From contig JAAEAF010004971.1 of assembly GCA_011037195.1 (NCBI GenBank), forward strand, positions 1 to 64,000: a stretch of 64,000 nt of DNA, given 5' to 3'. Source of the DNA: Triatoma infestans. Lineage: Eukaryota; Arthropoda; Insecta; Hemiptera; Reduviidae. Below are positions 41,344 through 52,194 of this stretch, piece after piece. Below the pieces are notes generated by a model, which saw nothing but the letters and a program-made list of their open reading frames with translations, had not been told where the DNA came from and did not search any database. Numbering within the stretch: the stretch's first letter is position 1; each line of letters opens with the position of its first letter. The position numbers were made by a program, and so were the translations under genes.

Positions 41344-42545
41344 ATTCAAAACTTTTATAAGAAGCAAGAGTAGTTGCGTACATTTTCACCGTTTCCGCAA
41401 AGCTCAGCCAACAGTACAGCTACGATTAGGAAGTAAAACCATACCCTGCATTGGAAAAGTCAGATATCTGGGTCTAATACTGGACTCAAAATTAAGTTGG
41501 CGTCCTTATCTTGAAGACCTAAAGCTTTGTTTCAGGAAACTGAATGCGATTAAAGTTGTTAAAGGGACTGCCTGGGGAGCAGATCGAATAGCATGATGAA
41601 TTTCTACAAAGCTTATGTTCGTTCGAAAATTGACTATGGTTCCATAATATATAGTTCAGCTAGAGATTCAATACTGCGGATTATAAATCGAGTACATAAT
41701 GAAGGTATCCGCATGGCGATTGGAGCCTTGAACACCAGCCCAGTATATAGTTTATATGCGGAAAGCGGGGAATCTCCACTTCATATTAGAAGAAATATCT
41801 TCTATGTGGCGAAGTTATTATCACTAAAAGAGCACGTATGCTATAAAATATCTATATTCACCCGAGCTTATAGATTCGCATGCAGTGTATGCAAATACTA
41901 AACCTCTAAACATACGTTTCGCCAACCTCTGTCATCCCTCCTGCAATAAGTTCAGAGGTTCGATGTGAAGAACCATGGGTACTTAATATGCCTATGGTAG
42001 AGTATACTTTAAGTAATTTTATAAAGAGTAATACCCCAGATTATGTCTATAGAAACAATTTCCTAGAAAGGGTGAATAATAAGTATAAGAACTATAACCA
42101 AATTTGTACAGATAGTTCCAAAAGAATGAGTGATGGGTTATAGATGGAATGCTTGGGTAATAGATGGAATGGCTCATGGCTGTACATTGAATAGCAGTTT
42201 TTAATAGTCTTTTTACTGCAGAGCTATTCGCCATTTACAAAGCAGTGGAACATGTGGTATCACATACCGGCAGAAATTTCGTAATCTGTTCAGATTCTAG
42301 AAATTCGCTGGATGCAATATGTAAGTTAGACTTTGATAATGTATTGATCCAGACTATTCACAGTCGTCTGCATCAATGTGCTTAGAGTTACAAAAGAATA
42401 GGACTTTCTTTGGATCCGAAATATTCCTCTACCAGGAAAAATATAAATATTGCCAATAACATGAAAGAAATACTGGGGCGATAATGAAGACAGTATAAGG
42501 AAATTTTTGCAATACCTTAAAGATATAAAGTTATTTGATTGAATA
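41342..42545 (+). pseudogene. RNase H LINE: RT thumb and decayed RNase H
   Basis: Plus frames: FIRSKSSCVHFHR, IGKVRYLGLILDSKLSWRPY (41455-41515), then after an ATGA overlap at 41593 MMNFYKAYVRSKIDYGSIIY and VHNEGIRMAIGALNTSPVYS with LYAESGESPLHIRRN. This is the RT thumb of an I-group LINE (K..C..F, YLG...D..L.W, .DYG...Y, GA...SP...L). Further on, with stops, ICTDSSKRMSDG (42104), LFAIYKAVEHVVSHTGRNFV and ICSDSRNSLDAICKL (42260-42320) are the first three RNase H motifs in order. The 3' end is unclear. Confidence 0.8.
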
Positions 42546-42743
42546 TGACACTGTATAGGGTAGGTAGACAGAATTAGGATTTTAAGTAAATAGCAGGATC
42601 GAAGTTAAACTGAAGTTATTTATATCAGGTGCGCGAATGATCTTAGATGTTTTGTACCTTTAAAAAAAAAAAAACTTTCGTAAGAAATAATATAAAGTCT
42701 TGTACAAATTTTTACTTTATAAGATAATTAACATCTAGGACTT

Positions 42744-43571
42744 CGCCAGCCTAAGGAAGTACGCCACGGTCTTTCAGGCTGAAGTCGTGGCGTTACAACT
42801 CTGCGCTAGGGAGATTATAAGGCAAAGTATAGTGGGTAGAAGAGTGGCCATATACTCCGCCAGTCAGGCAGCCCTGAAGGCACTTTCCTCACACCAAATA
42901 GTCTCAAGACTGGTGTGGGATTGCCTACTTGCCCTTACCGAGGTGGGTACTCGGAATAAACTGACACTCGCCTGACATGCGGGGTTTCTGGGCAATGAGA
43001 GAGCGGATGCCCTAGCGAGGGAGGGTTCGCAGGATACCTTTGTTGGCCCCGAACCCTTCTGCGGCTTGTCCAGGAGCCTTATTCAAACTTCTATCAGGGG
43101 TTGGATAGAAGAACAGCGTCTGCGTTGGTGGGAGAGTACACCAGGGCAGAGGCAGGCAAAGCTCTTCATCAAAAGACATTTGCCTAAATTTACCAGAGAA
43201 CTACTGAGCCATACCCGAAGGGATATAAGGCTAATTGTGGGTCTACTAACAGGGCATTGTAGGCTGAACAGACACACGCACCATCTACAACTTGCAGATA
43301 GTGCGGTATGCCGATTCTGGAAGGTGGAGGAAGAAACCCCGGCGCACATCATTTGTGAGTGCGCCGGCCTGGCGAGGATAAGGTTTCTTCAATTGGGGAC
43401 AGGTAATCCCGAAGCTAGAAGCTTCATGACGGAGCCGCTCTCAGCTTCTTTGCTAGGATTGATTAGGAGGGCAAAGCTGGGGGTTGTGCTATAATTTAAG
43501 GGGAACCACAATAGACCTCGACTTGCAGGTCGCAGTGGAATGAGGCTCGCTCCCCCCCGTTTAATCTAATC
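42744..43571 (+). mobile_element. RNase H LINE, 5'-truncated, 15-bp TSD, TAATC tail
   Basis: Flanked by TAACATCTAGGACTT at 42729-42743 and 43572-43586. The 3' end is GTTTAATCTAATC, a short repeat tail instead of poly-A. Related ends occur at 61612-61965 (CAATCTAATCTAAT). Inserted into an inverted copy of repeat R3. Confidence 0.92.
42746..43494 (+). pseudogene. LINE RNase H (one stop) and C-terminal knuckle
   Basis: Plus frame from 42746: VFQAEVVALQLCAREII (Glu motif), AIYSASQAALKALSSHQ (Asp replaced: YSAS for YSDS), then a stop at 42976 followed by HAGFLGNERADALAREG (His/Asp motif). The long open part (43066-43494) has LIVGLLTGHCRLNRHTHHL, CRFWKVEEETPAHIICECAG and ends RRAKLGVVL. The second Cys of the knuckle is Trp. 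The lost catalytic Asp and the stop make it inactive, yet the last 142 codons are open. Confidence 0.88.
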
Positions 43572-43586
43572 TAACATCTAGGACTT

Positions 43587-43760
43587 TTATAATTAACTAT
43601 TATGGCCATACACTATTAATCTGCACGTACATTATTTTTCATCAAGTCTGTAACACACTAACTCCAATGAAAACTTTCTTCTTCATTCTACCACAACGCC
43701 ACTATCCATTGAATCTCCTGCCAGATTTCAAGCAGAAATGTCACAATATAATCTGTAGTC
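43587..43760 (-). repeat. Repeat R3, copy 2 (inverted)
   Basis: Continuation after the LINE of the inverted R3: CCATACACTATTAATCTG, TTTTTCATCAAGTCTGTAAC, CACTATCCATTGAATCTCC and GCCAGATTTCAAGCAGAAAT. The other half (TAAGATAATTAACATC) lies left of the LINE at 42721. Confidence 0.7.
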
Positions 43761-44871
43761 TATAGTATATGTTGTTTGTGTGTATGCACATGCAGTCACA
43801 TTCCCAATTTGAAATAAAATCGACTTAACCGTTTTATAGAAAATTTCCAATCATAGAAACCTAATGTGTTATATAGTGCTTCTAGTTTACCGATTTTTTT
43901 TTTAAATTTTTTTTTGTGTCAAACCTACGATTTCGATGCTTCTTTATATTATAAACCTCCAAAACAAATATTTCTAGTGGAAACTCGATTTCGAAAATCT
44001 GAGATGATCGGAATAATTCTTAAGAGAAAGTAACATAAAAAGAAAATAATAATAAAAATTGGTGCCATTTCTTCATTTAGAACATAAATTGCTATTCACC
44101 TGTATATAAATATGGGACAAATATAATTAATTGATCACTTTTCAACTTACCTGTTGATGTTGACATTTACAGTTGTCATCGAGTGCCTTCCTATAATTTT
44201 TTCATTGCCATTGTTGTAGTACATTACTCCGTTGATAGGGTGCATTTAATTACCACTACCCATTATTAATGTCTCGCTCTTTCAGCCACTAAAACTATCA
44301 CTTATTTGATTAACATTATTTCAAAATAAGATTTAAAATAATATCAAAGGCCTGCCCTGTTTTTATTTTAAAAAAAAAATGTTTTTTACAATGATCACGA
44401 GATAATTTGTAAAAATCAACACATTTCGGTTAATCGATTTTCTTCATATATGATTTCTTTTGTTTTCAAAATTTATTTAATTGTCCTCTATGTTATATAG
44501 TTTTGTTGAAAGCAGTATACTTCAGTGGGGGGAATTTGAGGTCATTTTTCTCCCTCAGTATCCTTAAAGCAATTTTTCAGGATGAATATTTCAAACACAT
44601 TTAATAGGCTTATTGTTTAAAGTGGAAAGAAAATTGTTCGAGCTATTTTTTATGAAAAAAACGCTATAATTAATTAATCCAATAAAGTCGCATTTTGTAT
44701 TTAAAAAATGTTTTACCAAAGTGGATCCTTCGTAAATAAAATATCCTATATGCTGGAAATGGTCAGGTGTCACTATACATTTTTTAAGTACGATTACAAT
44801 AAGGCTCACTCATGTTATGGTTAAGTAGATGATTGGGTATAATGAATCATTTTTTTAGTCTCCAAATTTTT
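43761..44871. other. No gene seen; family A scrap at 43965-44030
   Basis: Scrap: AATATTTCTAGTGGAAACTC, then GATTTCGAAAATCTGAG and TAAGAGAAAGT (minus-oriented start of family A). Remainder AT-rich. Confidence 0.5.
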
Positions 44872-44990
44872 ACTTTCTCTTAGTCCTAGTAAGAGGAAGT
44901 ATTGTAATCATGTCAAATTTTCGATATCGAGTTTACACCGAAAATATCCGTTTTGAGGTCCCCAGAGTCCAAAAAAGTGGTTTTTAGCAA

Positions 44991-45745
44991 TTTTTTTTTT
45001 CCAATGCCCTACATCATATTTGGCATTCCGCCATTCGACGTCTAGCAGCCCAATATATCTTGGCTCTTGCTGAGAGCTCGTCATTAGATTGTGAATTTAA
45101 ATCAGCAAGGGCCTCGCACTCGAAGAGGTGATTTCCAGTCATGTGCTCGGCCCCGCAGAGAACACAATCCGGATTATCGACTAACCCAATTTTATATAAA
45201 TGTGCTTGTAGGTAGTTATGTCCAGTTAATAATCGGAAGCAGGTCACTGCTTCGCTTCGCGGCAGATTATTTGGCAACACGCTCTGACGGAGGATCGCCC
45301 AACGCTTGCCCTCTGACTGTATCTCTTGTAATTCTGCCGTTTTCTTTTTCACACTTGCCCGGAGAAGTCGCTTAGCCGTTTCAAATGAAATGGATCTCTC
45401 CGGCTGGGTCATACCTGCCGCTGACTTGGCTAGTCTGTCTGCTACCTCGTTTCCCTTTATGCCGCAATGGCTAGGGATCCACTGTAAAACTACTTCTACT
45501 CCCTTCTCGATTAGGTCGTTAATGGTCTTACGACATTCTATGAGGTCGTACGATTCGGTCTCTGCCTTTATCGCCGCCTGCGAGTCAATAAATAAGACTA
45601 CCTTGATTACCTTTAAGTGAGGTATTTGTTTTAGGGCTAAAAGAACCGCTCTAACTTCCCCATCGAAATTGGAGGCAACCCTTCCTACCGGTTCAGCCAA
45701 ACTAAAAACTAAGGAATAGACTCACACGCCCGCGTTGGAGACCAA
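44991..45745 (-). mobile_element. RNase H LINE, 5'-truncated, poly-A, 12-bp TSD
   Basis: Flanks GGTTTTTAGCAA at 44979-44990 and 45746-45757. T-run 44991-45000 on the plus strand is the poly-A tail of a minus-oriented element. A poly-A end sets this family apart from the TAA- and TAATC-tailed RNase H LINEs in the window. Confidence 0.92.
45014..45700 (-). CDS. LINE RNase H and C-terminus, open for 228 codons
   Basis: The longest intact retroelement frame among RNase H fragments here. Reads NFDGEVRAVLLALKQI (Glu motif), VVLFIDSQAAIKAETES (second Asp), VLQWIPSHCGIKGNEVADRL (His and last Asp), then RLLTGHNYLQAHLYKIGL, NPDCVLCGAEHMTGNHLFEC (C..C....H....C knuckle) and an end at 45014. The first Asp lies beyond the 5' truncation near 45740. 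No stop or frameshift in the retained part, so this insertion is young. Not a host gene: it sits between a TSD and a poly-A tail. Confidence 0.85.
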   Translation of the reverse strand: MAEPVGRVASNFDGEVRAVLLALKQIPHLKVIKVVLFIDSQAAIKAETESYDLIECRKTINDLIEKGVEVVLQWIPSHCGIKGNEVADRLAKSAAGMTQPERSISFETAKRLLRASVKKKTAELQEIQSEGKRWAILRQSVLPNNLPRSEAVTCFRLLTGHNYLQAHLYKIGLVDNPDCVLCGAEHMTGNHLFECEALADLNSQSNDELSARAKIYWAARRRMAECQI

Positions 45746-46619
45746 GGTTTTTAGCAAATGGTCTTTTTGTATATATATATTTGAACAGCATAGCCGTAGA
45801 AACCGTAGAAAGTGAAACTTGATATTCCGTTTAGATATCACCGTGGGGTCTGACGGTACGTTATCTGTCAAAATTCCTCAACCGGAAGTACAACTTCACT
45901 AGTTTTTTTAGTTTTTTTTTTTTTTCTTTGCAATTTTCTCAATAAGCTCCGACGATTTTCTTCAGACTTGGTCTGTCAACTACACATACAAAGAGCTACA
46001 AACTTTTATTTGAACATTTCTCTGGGAAAATTCATTTAAGGGCACTTTTGGGGGAAAGGTGGGGTTAGGTTTTCATCTAAAGTGTTATTTCAGTTTATTA
46101 GACAATTCTGTCATCGAAATAATGTTAATTAGAATTAAATATTTTGTGAAAATTCCGAGGTTGAAAACAATAGGATGCCCAGAAGTGCGTTTACATTACC
46201 ACTTTACTAAAAATAATTTTTTCACTTTTTCACGATTTTCTCAAAAATGGCTCCAACGATTTTCTTGAAACTTCATACATAAACAAAACATACAAAGATC
46301 TACAACTTTTATATGAAACATTTCTCCGGGGAAATTCATTTAAGGGCACTTTTAGGGGTGGAGGGGTTATATTTTTCTCTAAAGTGCTATCATAGTTGAT
46401 TACACAATTCTATCATCCAAACAAAATTAATTAGGAATAAATAGATGGCCAAAATTCCGAGGTTCAAGAAATTTAGTAAACCGGAAGTGCGCTTTTACTG
46501 AACAGTTTTTTTCAGTTTTCGACGAATTTCATTTAATTTGGTACGCAGACTATAAAATTTGTCAAACAAGCTAAAAAATTAGTTGGCTCGGGCCAAAGAA
46601 GAAACTTTTTATTTTTTAA

Positions 46620-47560
46620 AAAAGTTTTCTTCAATCCAGACCACATTCCCCTAATACTTGACACCTTTAATTCTTACCATTCACGCATACAGTTTACTCT
46701 AGAAACAGAACAAAACAGCCAAATTTCTTTCCTAGACACTCTAATAATGCGACAACCAGACCAAACGTTCACATACAATTGGTGCACCAAACCTACTTAC
46801 TTCGGCAGACCGCTATATTTCCTTTCAAATCAGCCCTTACATCATAAAATTAATTCCATCAAGAACTTATATAACCGAGCCATTAACCTGTCTGACCTCC
46901 ATTCCAGAACGACAATATCAACAAAATACACAACATTCTACTACAAAATCATTATCCAAATCACCTCATCCTTAAAACATTCCGTAAACTAAAAAACAAC
47001 CCTTTAAAAACCACATGCCATTCCATGCCCGAGCCAGCTATATTCCGTTCTTTCATCTATACAAATACCATCTCATACAAAATCATGGATATTCTAAAGT
47101 CTATCATTCTCAATCTCAAATCTGGCCTCTACTCCTCCAACAAACTCAGCAAACTGTTCTCTAAACTCAAAGACCACCATTGAAACTTATAACAAAACGA
47201 ACTCTGTTTACAGCATACTTTGCACTGCACCAAACTGTAACGCAAGTTAGATTGGTGAATCAAAACAACACCTAGGAAAGAGACTTAGACAACATGAACT
47301 AGACATAGCTAACAAAAAAATTGACAGTACAGCCCTCACAAAACATGCACTCATCCTTGCCCATTCTTTTGATTTCCGAAATGCTTCTGTCCTAACCACC
47401 CATTCCAACCACCTGAAGCGACTTCTTTCTGAATCCATCCACATTAACCTCAACTCTAACTCCATCAACTACAAAAAAGACAAGGACATCATTACCTCTT
47501 CTTACAACATTTTCCTCTTCCTCAAAAAAGGCCCCACCCCCACTAAATTACACATACCAA
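46620..47560 (+). pseudogene. Penelope-like RT (C-terminal) and GIY-YIG endonuclease
   Basis: Plus strand: RIQFTLETEQNSQISFLDTL, IMRQPDQTFTYNWCTKPTYF, PLYFLSNQPLHHKINSIKNL and YNRAINLSDLHSR (46680-46920), the region after the RT palm in Penelope elements (FLD....R......T..Y.KPT, N....H....K......R...L). After frameshifts, NSVYSILCTAPNCNAS (47200-47247), a TAG in place of Tyr, then IGESKQHLGKRLRQHE and LTKHALILAHSFDF. This is a GIY-YIG endonuclease with the SYIGET-like motif broken at its Tyr. RT catalytic Asp residues are upstream of the truncation. Confidence 0.82.
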
Positions 47561-47860
47561 CTTTCTACACTTTCCACTCATTTTCTACTTTATTTATATT
47601 CATTTATTTCTCTTATAATTATTAATTGAGTTGTTTTTCATTTCTACCACTCTTCATAATTTCCCAACTTGGAAAAAAAATTCCCCTCTCTGTTTTCTTT
47701 GCAAGCATACCTTACTCTACAACCAAAACAATAACCTCCTCCAAACATTTAACTCTCCATTCTTCCTTAACAGGTATCATATCTTTCTAATATTGTATAA
47801 TTGTTATATGTTTTAATTTTATCATACAATTTTCTTCATATCCATATTTTTTGTTTTGTA

Positions 47861-47901
47861 GTTCCTGAGGAAGGACACCAAAGGTGTTCGAAACGTGGAA
47901 T
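47861..47901 (+). ncRNA. Hammerhead-like motif in the Penelope-like element (HC-2)
   Basis: Stem I strand GUUC, core CUGAGGA (47865-47871), extra A, stem II GGACACC with loop AAA and GGUGUUC (7 pairs including one G-U), GAAA (47890-47893), stem III ACGU, then G at the cleavage position, stem I strand GAAU. The structure is complete but the cleavage base is G where A, C or U is needed, so this copy is probably inactive. Confidence 0.55.
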
Positions 47902-48139
47902 AAACTTTTTTTTAAAAATAAAGTTTCTTCTTTGGCCCCAGCCAACTAATTTTTTTAGCTTGTTTAATTAACAACGGCCAAACATAAATATTGTTCATAT
48001 TGATATAAAATTTGTCAATTATAATTTTGAGAACTTGGAGTATGAGAAAGTTGTGTGAGCGTTTCACATCAGATTTTTTTTTTAGTTTATTTCAAATCAT
48101 TAGTATTGCGACTTTAATGGTTTACATTAATGATTAATA

Positions 48140-48815
48140 TTTTAAATAAAAGTTGTAGCTCTTTGTATGTGTAGTTGATATACCATGTTAAAAAAGAATC
48201 GTCGCAGCCATGTTTGAGAAAATCGCGAAAAAGTGGAAAAATCATTTAATAAAGTGGTAAAGTAAATGCACTTTCGGTCATCCGATTTTTATCAAACTCG
48301 GAATTTCAACAACATATTTAATTCTAATTAACATTATTTAGATGATAGAAATGTTTAATAAAATGAAATAGCACTTTAAATGAAAAACCTAACCCACCCC
48401 TCCCCCATAACTGCCCTTAAATGAATTTTTCCAGAGAAATGTTTCAAATAAAAGTTGTAGCTCTTTGTATTTATAGTTGATATACCAAGTTTAAAGAAAA
48501 TCGTTGGAGCTGTTTTTGAGAAAATCGCAAAAAAGTAAAAAACCCAACAAGTAAAATGGTACTTCCGGTTGAGAAATATTGACAGATGACCCACTGTCAG
48601 ATGCCATGGTGATACCTAAACGTAATATGTTTCAACTTTGTACGGTTTTTCGTTTTTGAACTATGCTTTCACATACACACACAGACCATTTGCTAAAAAC
48701 CACTTTTTTGGTCTCAGGGGACCGCAAAAAGGATATTTCCGGTGAAAACTCGATATCGAAAATTTGACACGATTACAATACTTCCTCTTACTAGGAGGGA
48801 AAGAGAAAGTAAAAA
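48140..48815 (-). repeat. Family A repeat, minus orientation, 5' part
   Basis: Two subrepeats (TTCAAATAAAAGTTGTAGC near 48440), ACTTCCGGTTGAG (48561), AAAACTCGATATCGAAAAT (48747) and the end CTTCCTCTTACTAGGAGG with AGAGAAAGTAAAA near 48781-48815. The hairpin end is missing. Confidence 0.75.
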
Positions 48816-48889
48816 TATATAAACAAATATAAATAAATAATTTATGAATAACTAAGTAATCTATAAACAAAGAAAGTAAAGGAGTGTTT

Positions 48890-49115
48890 CAAAACCAGAT
48901 TTTCTGTTCTCTTCCACCTAATAAGAGGAAGTATAATTATTGATCGTGTCAAATTTTTGAAATTTATTGTTCACTGGAAATACACGTTTTAAGTTCCTCC
49001 AAAAACCCATTATTTTCGTCCTTAGAAGACCTCAAAACATGTATTTCCGGTTATCAAACTCCATTTTGAAAATTTAACACGATCGTTATATTTCCTCTTA
49101 CTAAAAAGCCGAGCT
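48890..49115. repeat. Two family A start fragments facing each other
   Basis: Plus copy 48898-49010 (CCTAATAAGAGGAAGTAT, GATCGTGTCAAATTTT, CACTGGAAATACACGTTTTA) is followed directly by an inverted one 49015-49105 (AGACCTCAAAACATGTATTT, AACACGATCG, TCCTCTTACTAAAAAG). A short inverted repeat made from the same end. Confidence 0.6.
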
Positions 49116-51162
49116 AAGGAATCAGGGGAAGCCAATTGTGGAACAAGGATTTGTGCGTGATATTAATGAAACGGGTAAGTGGATTAGGGAAAAGAATGAA
49201 AGTTGACCTAAAGAAGGACAATTTAGATCTACGCCTGTAAAAGGCACTGCGAGGCGTTAAGGAGGAACAATGACAAAGAAGAAGGAAAAGACTTCAGCTT
49301 TATAGTCACATTCACCTTACACTATATCGATTTTATATCGATTAACATATAAAAATATCGAATACTGAAAAGAAATTTCATTTACTTTTATATTATAACA
49401 ATACATTATGAAGTTAGACAAAAGATGGTTGTCATTATACGCGCCTGTCTGTCTGTTTGACTGTCTTTATTTCCTGTTTAAATTGACTTCTTTCAGATAT
49501 TTTCCGGTAACTTAAATATCTATTGACAAAACGGATGAAATTAGAGGTATTTTTTTATTTCAGAAAAAATGTAATATCTACATGACAGGTGGTTTTTTTA
49601 TTTTCGATGTTTGAGGAAAAAAAAAGGAAAAGAGTAAAACGAAAAAAAAACCGTTGGTTTCCCATTGAAACATTATAGAAAAGAGAACAAACGTTAGGAT
49701 AGCACGTGTTCAATAGTTAGAAAGAGAGCCACTTGTATGTCCGGAAAGGTAGATGATCTGACTAGAGAAAGAATAGTATTATTCGATACAGAGAACGTGC
49801 TGCACTCTGCTGGTATTGGTAAACAATTAATATCTTATTGTCGTCTACTTTAATGAGACATCAACTGAACAATATCACCATCAAACTACTTTAAAAATAA
49901 AACATTGTTTTCCACTTAATCTAATGTTATGCCAGACCACATGTTGTCTTCCACCCCACCCCACCCACATCCCGCTCACCACGCACTTCTAATTATTCCC
50001 TAAACTAGAATGAAATGAAGCATTTAACAAAACAAATAATTTCTCATTTTGAGGACGGTACATAATAATTACTACAATAATATATAGCTGTACAATTTGG
50101 ATTAGATACATCCTAACCTCCAACACACACCAAACAAGCACTGGACTTAATGTTAACAATATCAGCCGCAATAAGCGCTACCATCGTGCCTCCAAGAGCC
50201 CTTCAACTAAGTCTGTCGCTCCACTGTAATATATTGGCGAATCAGCTTCAACTTTGATAGCCAAGTTTTCCTATGGAAGCAATCTCTAGCAGTAAATTTG
50301 AGTAATTTAACAAGTCGCCAGATAAACTTGTGATCTCAAATGCTATGAAGTTGCAAGAACTTCAACTCTTGAAGAAGCCTAAACAAGCCATCAAGAAGAA
50401 AACAGCCAGTCAAGCATTTAAGAGTTTATTGTGTTTCCCAACATAAATCTCGAGAGTATTTCAAACTGCTCCTAACCAAACAATCATCAGTTTCTGTTCA
50501 AAGCACTTTATAGGACCAGGAAGTTTCACTAAGCAAGAGTCACATTAGTTAATCAACAGTTAGAACAAACAAGATTTCTAACTAGTCATTCACATTTCAA
50601 GCGGCTCACTTGAACCAGTGCTACCAATTTCTACATCACTCTACATCCTCATTCCTTGCGCGGTCACTCTAACCTCCTCAGTAGGTATATTCTTTTCTCC
50701 ACACAATGTTCGTAAATATAATTCTATGTGACCCAACATATTCTGCTATCATTAATCAAGGAGCTGCAGAGATTTATGCCCCTACTTAATTTTAAGGTAC
50801 CGCCTAAGCAAACTCTAGCTCATCACCAAATAGATTTTGACTTCTATCAGCTGAGTATTGTACAATCTACATAAGCAAAATCAGCGACAAGCAGATCATC
50901 TATCATGCGGAGGATTTGTCTTTAAAGTCATATCTTCTATTTATCTACACATTACTCCAAGACAACCTGAGAGAAGTCACATAACTTTTGATTTCCCAAT
51001 AAGTGCGTGTTCCTAACCGAACGCTTGTCTCCACCCACAATTTTGTTATCTTGCCAATCTCTGTCCCCCTTTTCTAGAGTAACTTCTTGGACCCCTCAAG
51101 TACCCACCCCCGCAGGGCTTCGCGAATCTTACATAAAAATCGAATGCCTACACCCACTTCTC
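49116..51162. other. No gene seen
   Basis: No frame longer than about 60 codons, no TIR or LTR recognised. C-rich spots (about 49953-49985, 51060-51120) and moderate GC between 50170 and 51060 set it apart from the AT-rich rest; it may be an unrecognised element. Confidence 0.45.
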
Positions 51163-51370
51163 TTGGGGCGGGTATTGCTGTAGTGGTTATGAGCATGGAC
51201 TTGTAAGTGGGAGGACCCCAATTCGAGTCCCGCGTACAACTGCTAAATTTTATATTGGTATGAAAAATGTTAACAGTAAAGTAGGTGCTTCCGCCCCCAT
51301 CCACGACACCTAATTTGGTAGTTGGACGTTAAGTCCGCCTGAAAAAATAGGCATTACTTTACTTTACTTT
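51163..51370 (+). mobile_element. tRNA-derived SINE (family S2), copy 2
   Basis: GGGCGGGTATTGCTGTAGTG, TATGAGCATGGACTTG (A box region), CCAATTCGAGTCCCGCG (B box), CACGACACCTAATTTGGTAG, then a TTTACTTTACTTTA tail. Inverted relative of 1185-1392. Confidence 0.75.
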
Positions 51371-51419
51371 ATTTTTTACTTTACTCCCACTTCTCTAAGA
51401 AACAAAATCTTCTACGATC

Positions 51420-51860
51420 CGAGAATTCGGTTTAACTTTAATCTTACCTTGAAAATTGGATTTTTGGACAAAATATTTGGTTTTCTAAATTCTCACAAAG
51501 TAGTGCACTAACGATTTTATATAGCGATTTAGACTTTTTAAAGCTAACGGCTTTAGGACAATCTTAAAATCAATTTGTCTGGAATAGTGCTTCAAATAAA
51601 AAAAAATAGCAGGCTTAAAAATAAGTACCAACGCATATTTAAGTATTTTAGCCAAACAGAAATTACAGGCCTATTTGTGAGTTTAGTTATTACACAAAAT
51701 TTAAAGAACATCATAGATCCATTTTCGAACAGAATTTTGATATAATGAAAATGAAATCGTTCAGTAAAGTCACATTCCACTTGATGAATTGACCGAAATC
51801 TTGTTTCTGATGCATGATTGTTATACTTAAAAAGGAATATCAAGTTTTGGGGCTTTCAGC
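51420..51860 (-). repeat. Family A repeat, strongly diverged
   Basis: TTAAAGAACATCATAGATCC, TCGTTCAGTAAAGTCACATT, TTCTGATGC and GGAATATCAAGTTTTG keep the family A order (minus). The CCGGAAGT motif is lost. Confidence 0.4.
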
Positions 51861-52194
51861 GATTTTTATCGTTTTAGATAAATTTTATTGAATTATATAT
51901 ACTCACCTACATACGGACCTATTCGAAAATAACATTATTATCGTAATCGAGAACATTAGAAATATGAATTTCCTGTAAACTTTTGTCAAGATTTGAAATA
52001 TTTCCACTTACGCAATAAAAGATGTCGAAAGAACAAACCAGTTCACATTTGAGAACAGTGTGAACCCTGCTGTGATGTGACATTGGAAACACCGGTAAAA
52101 ATCGATGAAGTCAAGTTTTTAATCCACGTGGTTGGATTTCATTTATATTATCATAGTGGCAGAGATTACACAAACAGCAATCCTAAGCAACAAA

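Larger units (their letters stand above)
46566..48003 (+). mobile_element. Penelope-like element, truncated, with inverted ends and 15-bp TSD
   Basis: TSD TATAAAATTTGTCAA at 46551-46565 and 48004-48018. The left end (46564-46617) and the segment 47914-47965 are inverted copies of about 52 bp, containing AATTAGTTGGCTCGGGCC and GGCCCCAGCCAACTAATT. Between them lies a degraded ORF with RT thumb and GIY-YIG sequence. A hammerhead core stands just inside the right inverted end. Inverted terminal copies, variable TSD and a hammerhead are known features of Penelope-like elements. Confidence 0.85.
44872..48083 (+). repeat. Family A repeat, complete unit broken by two retroelements
   Basis: Starts ACTTTCTCTTAGTCC at 44872 and ends with GCGTTTCACATCAGA plus a T-run at 48083. 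A LINE (44991-45745) and a Penelope-like element (46566-48003) lie inside, each with a TSD. Removing both and one copy of each TSD leaves about 990 bp, the same as the intact units at 16102 and 17089. This confirms the unit length. Confidence 0.88.

Noticed and set aside
41095..41596. 132-codon plus frame with a poly-Lys run
   Set aside because: The poly-A tract fuses an upstream non-coding stretch to real LINE RT sequence; only the part after 41342 is coding-derived.
45014..45700. Host RNase H-like gene
   Set aside because: Open for 228 codons, but flanked by a 12-bp TSD and a poly-A tail and carrying a LINE-type C-terminal knuckle, so it is a truncated LINE.
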